Translations under genes and position numbers: made by a program
Source of the DNA: a virus
IMG/VR virus record: IMGVR_UViG_3300021963_000660
Coordinates: 1-23,472 of that record
Strand: one strand, 5' to 3'
DNA: 23,472 nt
The notes under the pieces: generated by a model
The model's input: only the letters and a program-made list of their open reading frames with translations
What the model was told of the DNA's origin: nothing
Database searches by the model: none
Part shown: in pieces, positions 1-5,531 of the stretch
How the letters are laid out: the number at the start of each line of letters is the position of its first letter
How positions within the stretch are numbered: position 1 is the first letter of the stretch

Positions 1-101
1 GTATCTGCCATTGTTAGACTGGGATACACTCCAAATTGTAATAACAACCATATTGTTATGAAAGTGAAGATTTGTTTTTTGTACTTTTTGATTTTATCCA
101 T
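1..101 (-). CDS. Partial small protein with N-terminal membrane/signal segment
   Basis: An open frame begins with ATG at 101-99 and runs off the left edge of the window, giving 33 visible residues. It starts with a lysine-rich stretch (MDKIKKYKKQ), followed by a hydrophobic run (IFTFITIWLLLQFGVY) and then PSLTMAD. This is the layout of a signal peptide or membrane anchor. The start lies 21 nt downstream of the stop of the 161-aa gene, in an A-rich leader, so it is probably the next gene of the same operon. The C-terminus and function cannot be seen. It could be a holin/spanin-type or unrelated membrane protein; no specific function is supported. Confidence 0.5.
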   Translation of the reverse strand, partial: MDKIKKYKKQIFTFITIWLLLQFGVYPSLTMAD

Positions 102-122
102 TTATTTTATTTTTTTATTTGT

Positions 123-608
123 TTACCATATTTGAAATCCTCCGCAGTGGCGAAGAAAGTTAATCCATTCTTTTAATCTACCCAAAGATACACTATATGA
201 TGGTTCAACATGAGTTCCATCTAATGCTACAACTGAGGTGAATAGGATATCACCATATTCATATTGGTCATCTAATCCTTCGGTAACTTCTCTTGGTATA
301 AATTTACCAGTACCTGCCTCACACCACATACCCATACAAACATATAATCGGTCTTCATCCTCCGTAAGATATTCACCATATTTTTCAGATATCAATAATT
401 CTATTGCATCTGCTAACTTATTACACTCCCTTTGATTCTTTAAACCTTTACCATCGTTTGAGCCCCAATTTGTGGTATCAAATCCCAATCCCTTTAATTC
501 GATTGCAGTTTCAGAAAGTGCTTGGATTGGTCTCCATCCCCACCAATTAGCACCGAAATAATCACCCGTTTCTATTTTGGGCTTTCTGCCCGATACATCT
601 ACTCCCAT
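123..608 (-). CDS. Conserved phage protein of unknown function (161 aa)
   Basis: The protein starts MGVDVSGRKPK, continues with a tryptophan-rich stretch (NWWGWRPIQAL), and has a Cys-containing centre (VCMGMWCEAG). Proteins with this 'M-G-x-D-(I/V)-x-G-(R/K)-K-P ... WWxWRP' opening recur in phage genomes without an assigned function; that is recalled family knowledge, not a search result. No membrane segment or catalytic motif was recognised. It sits 18 nt downstream of the ligase gene. Its ATG is preceded by the 13-nt leader TTTAAAATATAAA (612-624), also found before two other small genes of this module. There is no Shine-Dalgarno site. Confidence 0.8.
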   Translation of the reverse strand: MGVDVSGRKPKIETGDYFGANWWGWRPIQALSETAIELKGLGFDTTNWGSNDGKGLKNQRECNKLADAIELLISEKYGEYLTEDEDRLYVCMGMWCEAGTGKFIPREVTEGLDDQYEYGDILFTSVVALDGTHVEPSYSVSLGRLKEWINFLRHCGGFQIW

Positions 609-611
609 AAT

Positions 612-624
612 TTTATATTTTAAA
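612..624 (-). promoter_or_regulatory. Shared 13-nt leader motif, copy 1
   Basis: The minus strand reads TTTAAAATATAAA, ending 3 nt before the ATG at 608. The identical 13-mer precedes the genes starting at 3044 and 3432. It may be a translation-initiation element in a host that makes little use of Shine-Dalgarno pairing, but this role is inferred. Confidence 0.45.
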
Positions 625-626
625 TT

Positions 627-1736
627 TTATTCGTAACTATTTCTATCTATACCAATTACAAAAGGGAAACGAGGTATTCCATCCGGCGTTAAATTAAAAT
701 ACTTAATTGTTGCCTGTTTACCTATCAATTCCTTTTTACTTTTTAACATCTCAGCCGTTTCTTCCCATGTCCCCTTTACATTTGATTTGAAAGGTTTACC
801 TTCCGCCGTTTCAAACACCATATAACCCGCAGTTCCAGTTCGGTTACCCTCACCCTCACAAATATCCTTAATCGTAAACTCTTCGTCAATGAATGATTTA
901 TGTTTCAATAGGGATTTACTTCTCTTATTCTCATACTTAGCATCCACTCTTAATATCTGTCCTTCGTAACCTTTCTCTACATATCCCTCATATAACTCCA
1001 TAACCTCATCTTCATTATTACATGAATAAGTTTCTACTATTCTACAATACGGATGTAAATTTAAGTATGTTGAAAACAATATACCTAAATCATACATTCG
1101 TTTTATAAAGTTATTCTTTGAACTAGGTAAGTCGTAAATGTGATATTCAATTTGTCTTTCACTTTCTTTTAAGTCAGCATCGGTTGGTTTTGTTTTCTTT
1201 ACCAACGATACAATCTTATTAAAGTCATTTGCGAACTTATCTGCATACAACTCACCATCGAATATCAAATCAGGATGCTTTTTAAACAACCCTTCTAAAC
1301 TTTCTCTAATATGTGGTGCTGAAATGATTGCTTTACCATTTCTGCTAAACATACCCTCACTTGTCACAATACATCTAATACCATCTAATTTAGCTTGTGA
1401 TGCAATTGGATATGTAATCTTATCTTTACAATCCTCCCACTTTGCTGCTAACATTGGTTCAAAGTATTGTTTAGTATTAATATTAGTAATATCCTCAAAG
1501 TAGCCACTCTCTAATTTCTTAGTTCTCTTAGCAATTGCTTCTTTAAGAGCCTGTTCGTTATCGGTAGTGCCATTTGCTTTACCTTCATTTTTACCATACA
1601 CTACCGTCCATGCGTTTGTAGTGATTTGACCACCACATTGTCCACTATGAGTTCGGTATTTATTATCAGACACTTCAATTGTCCACTCTTGAGTTGCCCC
1701 GGTCTGTGTTTTTTTATATATTGTATCTAATTTCAT
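627..1736 (-). CDS. ATP-dependent DNA ligase with N-terminal WGR-like region
   Basis: This 369-aa protein joins nicks in duplex DNA using ATP, presumably in phage DNA replication or repair in the host cytoplasm. The nucleotidyltransferase motifs are visible in order: motif I KLDGIR with the predicted AMP-accepting Lys116, then SRNGK (131-135), motif III FDGELY (159-164), motif IV YEGQILR (257-263) and motif V LLKHKSF (276-282). The C-terminal part (about 300-369, ending KYFNLTPDGIPRFPFVIGI) fits the OB-fold domain of small phage ligases. Residues 1-80, with spaced W and G residues (EWTIEV..YRTHSGQ.GG..TTNAWTVV), resemble the WGR-like extension found on some phage ligases. Motif spacing argues for a DNA ligase rather than an RNA ligase. 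It is nearly contiguous with the 71-aa gene upstream (1 nt gap), so it is probably translationally coupled. Confidence 0.93.
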   Translation of the reverse strand: MKLDTIYKKTQTGATQEWTIEVSDNKYRTHSGQCGGQITTNAWTVVYGKNEGKANGTTDNEQALKEAIAKRTKKLESGYFEDITNINTKQYFEPMLAAKWEDCKDKITYPIASQAKLDGIRCIVTSEGMFSRNGKAIISAPHIRESLEGLFKKHPDLIFDGELYADKFANDFNKIVSLVKKTKPTDADLKESERQIEYHIYDLPSSKNNFIKRMYDLGILFSTYLNLHPYCRIVETYSCNNEDEVMELYEGYVEKGYEGQILRVDAKYENKRSKSLLKHKSFIDEEFTIKDICEGEGNRTGTAGYMVFETAEGKPFKSNVKGTWEETAEMLKSKKELIGKQATIKYFNLTPDGIPRFPFVIGIDRNSYE

Positions 1737-1737
1737 A

Positions 1738-1953
1738 TTATCTATATAGGGTTACAAATTGTCCAAAATGTTTATCAAATACGTTTACCAAATTCTCATA
1801 ATCACCTTTCATCATTTCCTCTTTAATAGAGTTTCTATCTAATCCTAATTGTTTGGCTAAATTACTCGCTGTTCCTATTAGGAAAAAAGCATTACCATCT
1901 GGACCGGTTAAATCAATTTCAATACCTGTTTTTTCTTGTTTACTTTTTATCAT
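1738..1953 (-). CDS. Small conserved phage protein (71 aa)
   Basis: The core reads IEIDLTGPDGNAFFLIGTA, followed by a predicted helical part (LAKQLGLDRNSIKEEMM) and the ending FGQFVTLYR. I recall short proteins of this type, with 'DLTGPDGNA ... ML/GDYENL ... FVTLY', as conserved hypotheticals in large tailed phages. No function is assigned. It lies directly before the ligase gene and 4 nt downstream of the SWIM gene, so it is clearly part of one operon. Confidence 0.8.
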   Translation of the reverse strand: MIKSKQEKTGIEIDLTGPDGNAFFLIGTASNLAKQLGLDRNSIKEEMMKGDYENLVNVFDKHFGQFVTLYR

Positions 1954-1957
1954 TGTT

Positions 1958-2305
1958 TTAATTTTTAAGTTTTAAATTTATTATATGTTTACAATCCTTG
2001 CCTCTGCCAAATCCATGTGCCGGACAACTACATGTCCATCTACCATTTTCACTTACCACCTCATACACCATACCTTTACTACCTTCGACTGAGAAAGTTT
2101 GTTTTTTTATTATTTTGGGTAGTATTACTACTGATTTTGTATCTTTTTTAAACTCATCCTTAACCCACATTAATTCAATCTCACTCCAATCATATTTTCT
2201 ATCTACTTTTGTCCATTTTCCTTCCTTGCCAGTAGTAACGATATACCATTGCCCATCAACTACTGATTGAAACGATACTGGTGGTAAATTTGATACAATA
2301 TTCAT
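1958..2305 (-). CDS. SWIM-type zinc-finger protein (115 aa)
   Basis: The C-terminus carries C92-S-C94 ... C105-K-H107 (CSCPAHGFGRGKDCKH). This is the CxC-x(n)-CxH zinc-binding signature of the SWIM domain, which generally binds DNA or proteins. The N-terminal 75 residues contain two tryptophan-containing beta-rich stretches (GQWYIVTTGKEGKWTKV) with no recognised domain. Isolated small SWIM proteins occur in phage replication/recombination modules, which fits the neighbouring ligase; the specific role is not known. Only 3 nt separate its start from the upstream gene. Confidence 0.8.
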   Translation of the reverse strand: MNIVSNLPPVSFQSVVDGQWYIVTTGKEGKWTKVDRKYDWSEIELMWVKDEFKKDTKSVVILPKIIKKQTFSVEGSKGMVYEVVSENGRWTCSCPAHGFGRGKDCKHIINLKLKN

Positions 2306-2308
2306 ATA

Positions 2309-2758
2309 TTATACCATTGGAAACCCAACGGTTGAATTTGTTGTTGAACGTGTTGATACCGAAACCGCCAATGCATCCATTGATGAACCCATAGGTGCTT
2401 TTATTGTTGCCGCCCATCCTTTAGAGTGATTACTAAATGGTTTTGCTGCCGTAGCGAACCTACCTAAGTTTTGAACTGATGGTGAACCGATTGAATCCCA
2501 CGGGGATTCCCATTTATCAGGTAATGTACCATCCTTCATTCGAAGTAAGTGAACTGCCGGTAAATAATCCTTAATATCACTATATTTCACCTTAAAGAAG
2601 GTATTTACTCTATTTTCTTTATCAACTAAAATAAAGAGAACTGAGCGGGATTTAACCTTACATATTTTAAGATTTCGGGTCTTAATCTTACCATTAATAG
2701 AAACGGTCACATCAATAAATTGACCAGCGGGGGTGTTGTCAAAAATAGAAGAGTTCAT
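2309..2758 (-). CDS. Hypothetical protein (149 aa)
   Basis: No family was recognised. Residues 1-65 look like a compact beta-rich domain (FIDVTVSINGKIKTRNLKICKV, SVLFILVDKENRVNTFFKVKY). The C-terminal third is low-complexity and rich in Ser, Thr and Ala. It is the first gene after the promoter at 2790-2821 and is closely followed by the SWIM gene, so it probably heads the SWIM/ligase operon. The leader has no Shine-Dalgarno site. Confidence 0.7.
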   Translation of the reverse strand: MNSSIFDNTPAGQFIDVTVSINGKIKTRNLKICKVKSRSVLFILVDKENRVNTFFKVKYSDIKDYLPAVHLLRMKDGTLPDKWESPWDSIGSPSVQNLGRFATAAKPFSNHSKGWAATIKAPMGSSMDALAVSVSTRSTTNSTVGFPMV

Positions 2759-2789
2759 ATTGTTTATAGTTTAATCATTTATTACAAAG

Positions 2790-2821
2790 CTAATATACGA
2801 AGAATAGCTGAGATTTCCAAA
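2790..2821 (-). promoter_or_regulatory. Bacteroidota-type promoter for the ligase operon
   Basis: On the minus strand TTTG (2821-2818) is followed after exactly 20 nt by TATATTAG (2797-2790), then CT. This matches the Bacteroidota consensus TTTG / TAnnTTTG except at one position. The box is 31 nt upstream of the ATG at 2758. A second copy with the same spacing and the same extended TTAGCT lies at 3475-3506. Confidence 0.65.
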
Positions 2822-2822
2822 T

Positions 2823-3044
2823 TTATTTTAATGAATAACAAAATTGATATCCACAATCTTCATCGTAATCATCCTTTTCTTCAACTGATTGACCTACGAT
2901 TTCCTGTAACTTATTTACATCAACTCTAGCCCAATATCCAAATCGAAGATATACCTCATTTGAACCAAAAGCTTGGTCAATATCAAAATAACCAAACACC
3001 TCTTCAATTTTCTTTAATACATTAATATCAATTCTATTCATCAT
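2823..3044 (-). CDS. Hypothetical acidic protein (73 aa)
   Basis: The reading frame opens with two consecutive Met codons (MMNRIDINVLKKIEEVF) and ends in an acidic stretch (EEKDDYDEDCGYQF). The motif DQAFGSNE is echoed as DQGFGSSD in the neighbouring 119-aa protein, suggesting a shared small domain. No function was recognised. Its ATG is preceded at 4 nt by the shared leader motif TTTAAAATATAAA. The -33 box of the downstream promoter overlaps the region just beyond its stop codon. Confidence 0.7.
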   Translation of the reverse strand: MMNRIDINVLKKIEEVFGYFDIDQAFGSNEVYLRFGYWARVDVNKLQEIVGQSVEEKDDYDEDCGYQFCYSLK

Positions 3045-3048
3045 AACG

Positions 3049-3061
3049 TTTATATTTTAAA
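3049..3061 (-). promoter_or_regulatory. Shared 13-nt leader motif, copy 2
   Basis: The minus strand reads TTTAAAATATAAA, ending 4 nt before the ATG at 3044. It is identical to the copies at 612-624 and 3436-3448. Function inferred only from position. Confidence 0.45.
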
Positions 3062-3072
3062 TTTTAATAATA

Positions 3073-3432
3073 TTACAATCCTTGTTCTCTACGCAAATCG
3101 TACTCTTCCTTTTCAATCTCTGAATACTCTACCACTTTAAGGTAGGGTTGAAACTTTGTTTCGTAATAACCTCTAAGGTTAGCCATATCAATCATTGAAT
3201 CAATAAATGACTTACGAACATAAGTCATATCGGATGAACCGAACCCCTGGTCTTCTGGCCAATCAGCGAAATCTTCACTCACATCATTTAGGGCTTCATA
3301 TACTGCATCGGAGTAAGTAATTACTCTCTTCGTAAAACGACCCTCAACAGGGAATGTGTTTCTAACTACATCAAATCCTTCTATTAAGGAGGCGGTAGCG
3401 AGGACTGAATTAAGGTTAAATGGTAGGCTCAT
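3073..3432 (-). CDS. Hypothetical protein (119 aa)
   Basis: No function was recognised. The central segment DWPEDQGFGSSDMTYVRKSF looks like the conserved core of a small phage protein family, and its DQGFGSS part is similar to the 73-aa neighbour. The C-terminus is charged (EIEKEEYDLRREQGL). It is the first gene of the minus-strand module, downstream of the promoter at 3475-3506 and the terminator at 3541-3570. Its ATG is preceded at 3 nt by the shared 13-nt leader motif. Confidence 0.75.
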   Translation of the reverse strand: MSLPFNLNSVLATASLIEGFDVVRNTFPVEGRFTKRVITYSDAVYEALNDVSEDFADWPEDQGFGSSDMTYVRKSFIDSMIDMANLRGYYETKFQPYLKVVEYSEIEKEEYDLRREQGL

Positions 3433-3435
3433 AAT

Positions 3436-3448
3436 TTTATATTTTAAA
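3436..3448 (-). promoter_or_regulatory. Shared 13-nt leader motif, copy 3
   Basis: The minus strand reads TTTAAAATATAAA, ending 3 nt before the ATG at 3432. It is identical to copies 1 and 2, and position relative to ATG is conserved to within one base. Confidence 0.45.
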
Positions 3449-3474
3449 GTTTATTATCTCTCAATCTTATACAG

Positions 3475-3506
3475 CTAAACTACACATTATTTTCCATATT
3501 TCCAAA
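3475..3506 (-). promoter_or_regulatory. Bacteroidota-type promoter for the small-gene module
   Basis: On the minus strand TTTG (3506-3503) is followed after exactly 20 nt by TAGTTTAG (3482-3475), then CT. It has the same spacing as the promoter at 2790-2821, and the first nine bases are identical (TTTGGAAAT). The -7 box lies 42 nt upstream of the ATG at 3432 and just downstream of a terminator, as expected for the start of a new transcription unit. Confidence 0.7.
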
Positions 3507-3540
3507 TATTTTACCGCTTATTTTTCATTTATTTTTAGAC

Positions 3541-3570
3541 AAAAAATAACCCATTGAAAATCAATGAGTT
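3541..3570 (-). terminator. Rho-independent terminator after the SGNH gene
   Basis: On the minus strand AACTCATTGA (3570-3561) pairs with TCAATGGGTT (3557-3548) across a 3-nt loop, with one G-U pair. TTATTTTTTG follows. It lies 24 nt beyond the stop of the SGNH gene and separates the late/structural genes from the ligase module. Confidence 0.85.
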
Positions 3571-3593
3571 ATAATATATTGGTAATCAATTGG

Positions 3594-4304
3594 TTATATT
3601 TGCAAATACATATACTCTGAAAATTCCTTATTACCATTGGGTGAAAGATGCCAATCTCCATTATTTAATTCAGAATCACAAGTCCATCCTTTATTTATAG
3701 TTAATTCTCGTAAATTTATTAAAGGTGGTTCAATATATTTTTTAATATTATCACCCATTATCATATCCCACGATAATAATAATGTTGATATGTTATTTTT
3801 TTCATTAGAAATACTTTTTAAAGTATAATATGTTGATAAAATAGAATTTCTTTGTAAAAATATTTCATTTGATAGTTTTTTATGAAAAATATGATTAAAA
3901 TTTGCTAAATCATCATCAATAAAAATTCGGTGAGGTGAAATTGGTATTAATTGATGATAACCACCTTCTTTTTCTAATGTATGTTGTAATACCATACGAT
4001 GCCAATATGTTAATTGAAATATAATTAATGAATCATCATATAATTCACGAGGTAATATATCATATATTTTTTTTCGTATATCGTCATTAGGATGAAAAAA
4101 TGAAAAATTTGAATTTATACAATTTAAATAATATAAATTTTCATTATTTGAACTACCATTTATTGCATAATTGTATACATTTGCAGCTGATATATTTAAC
4201 TTATCCGCTAATAAATCTATATATGATTTGCAAGTGTTATCAATAGAATTAGTATTTAATGAATGAGAACATCCAAACACATATAAATGTTTGTATTTAT
4301 TCAC
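3594..4304 (-). CDS. SGNH/GDSL-family hydrolase-like protein (236 aa)
   Basis: The N-terminus YVFGCSHS carries the block I serine (Ser13) typical of phage SGNH-like proteins. YAINGSSNNENLYYL (46-60) fits the block II glycine region, IFQLTYWHRM (95-104) the following strand, and GDWHLSPNGNKEF (216-228) the C-terminal Asp/His block, here D-x-H rather than the more usual D-x-x-H. Such enzymes hydrolyse esters, for example acyl groups on glycans; the substrate here is unknown. The start overlaps the PhyH gene by 8 nt, so the two are translationally coupled. The DNA looks clearly more AT-rich than the PhyH gene, which may indicate separate acquisition. It ends at a terminator. Confidence 0.72.
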   Translation of the reverse strand: MNKYKHLYVFGCSHSLNTNSIDNTCKSYIDLLADKLNISAANVYNYAINGSSNNENLYYLNCINSNFSFFHPNDDIRKKIYDILPRELYDDSLIIFQLTYWHRMVLQHTLEKEGGYHQLIPISPHRIFIDDDLANFNHIFHKKLSNEIFLQRNSILSTYYTLKSISNEKNNISTLLLSWDMIMGDNIKKYIEPPLINLRELTINKGWTCDSELNNGDWHLSPNGNKEFSEYMYLQI

Positions 4305-5073
4305 CCCAATGTTTTTTTCTTAATTCGTACATATCAATTGATTCTCTTTTCATTTGGTTTCCTGCATGAAAATATGCACCTTCTTTAAGATACCCACCTA
4401 AGAAATTTCTTCTCATTCTTGTGGTATCTCCGTTTGGTTCACTACCATGAACTACATGAGAATGTAGTAATGCAACTTGTCCTTTTTTCAAATATCCTTC
4501 TATCTTACGGAAATCATGCCCTTCAGGCATTACACAACTTTTACCTCTTTCACTTCTCCAGTTATCAGTATTAGTTGCTTTTCTTTCTTCGTTATCTTCA
4601 ATTGGTAAAACCGGCAATCTATGCGACCCCTCATAGTTCCAAACTGCCCCATTAGTTGGGTCATGATTATCTAATGCCAATGCAGTATTGATAATTTCAT
4701 TATGACCACACCCTGTATAAAATGCATTTTGGTGTTGGTCTCTTCCCAATTCACCTTTTGGTTTGTAATAACCCCAAGTTTGTAATCCAACAACTCCGCC
4801 TTCCATAAGGAATTCAGCTGCTTCTAATACTTTTGGATGGGAGAATAATTTAGCAATTTTTTCGGAATCTTTATGTGGATACATAATAGGTTCAAACTCT
4901 TGCCATTTTCCTGGCTCTTTTTCATTACGTTCTACACGTAAACGGTCTAATTCTTCGTTGATTTCATCTACTTCTGCTTCGGTTAATAATTCCAAAACTG
5001 TGAAGCCTCGGTATCTCCAATCAAATGACATTTGTTGAAGTTCTTCCGTTGTAAGGTGTTTGTATTTTTGCAT
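4297..5073 (-). CDS. Phytanoyl-CoA dioxygenase (PhyH)-family protein
   Basis: This 258-aa protein has the layout of Fe(II)/2-oxoglutarate oxygenases of the PhyH family: QTWGYYKPKG, then the proximal metal site DQHQNAFY (112-119), NGAVWNYEGSH (141-151, the typical 'G.L...GSH' turn), and GQVALLHSHVVHGSEPN (198-214) with distal His209, followed by an arginine cluster (219-222) suitable for binding 2-oxoglutarate. The proximal pair reads His114-Gln-Asn116 where the family normally has HxD. This may weaken iron binding or mark a subfamily. Marine phages often carry such oxygenases; the substrate is unknown. A TATATTTATA motif lies 15 nt upstream. The gene overlaps the SGNH gene downstream. Confidence 0.82.
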   Translation of the reverse strand: MQKYKHLTTEELQQMSFDWRYRGFTVLELLTEAEVDEINEELDRLRVERNEKEPGKWQEFEPIMYPHKDSEKIAKLFSHPKVLEAAEFLMEGGVVGLQTWGYYKPKGELGRDQHQNAFYTGCGHNEIINTALALDNHDPTNGAVWNYEGSHRLPVLPIEDNEERKATNTDNWRSERGKSCVMPEGHDFRKIEGYLKKGQVALLHSHVVHGSEPNGDTTRMRRNFLGGYLKEGAYFHAGNQMKRESIDMYELRKKHWGE

Positions 5074-5088
5074 AACTTTTGTGTTTTA

Positions 5089-5098
5089 TATAAATATA
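5089..5098 (-). promoter_or_regulatory. Late-promoter-like motif before the PhyH gene
   Basis: Exact minus-strand TATATTTATA, 15 nt upstream of the ATG at 5073. Same 10-mer as at 13838, 14863 and 18271. Role as promoter is inferred from recurrence at starts of structural units. Confidence 0.45.
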
Positions 5099-5139
5099 TA
5101 TAATTTATAAAAACGATAATTATTTTTTTATGATTTTTA

Positions 5140-5529
5140 TCATTTATAAAATTGCAGTAAATTAGGTAGGTATAATTTTAAGGTAGAGATTTTTTCATAT
5201 ACCAATTTTATTGCCCTTCTATTTGATTCACTTACACTTACATCGAATACATCACCATTTTCTCTATATTGAGTTTCCTTTGGGCCTGAAATTCTCCATT
5301 TTAAAGAACAACGACTGAATAGGGGATTTGTTTGAAATCTTAAATAAGTTTTTGAATCGATTTCAAATATAGGTGAATTGATATCATTTACTTTTTTTAT
5401 AAAGTATCTACTAATATATCCACGAGTATAATCTATTTTAGATGGCGTAGGAATGTGGGTATCAAATGAATCATTTGGTAACGATGTGGTTGGTTTCACC
5501 AACTTATTATATGAATCTAATATACTCAT
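5140..5529 (-). CDS. Conserved structural-module protein (129 aa)
   Basis: The central part YTRGYISRYFIKKVND...IFEIDSKTY....NPLFSRCSLKWRISGP resembles a small protein that I recall from T4-like marine phages next to baseplate genes, with no fixed function. It follows the hub-like gene with only 2 nt between them, so it is probably made with the baseplate proteins and may be a minor virion or assembly protein. No signal peptide or membrane segment was seen. Confidence 0.7.
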   Translation of the reverse strand: MSILDSYNKLVKPTTSLPNDSFDTHIPTPSKIDYTRGYISRYFIKKVNDINSPIFEIDSKTYLRFQTNPLFSRCSLKWRISGPKETQYRENGDVFDVSVSESNRRAIKLVYEKISTLKLYLPNLLQFYK

Positions 5530-5531
5530 GA

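Noticed and set aside
5130-5143. ATGAT-TTTT-ATCAT hairpin at the end of the 129-aa gene
   Set aside because: Five-base stem, and on the minus strand it is followed by A rather than T, so it does not look like a terminator for that gene.
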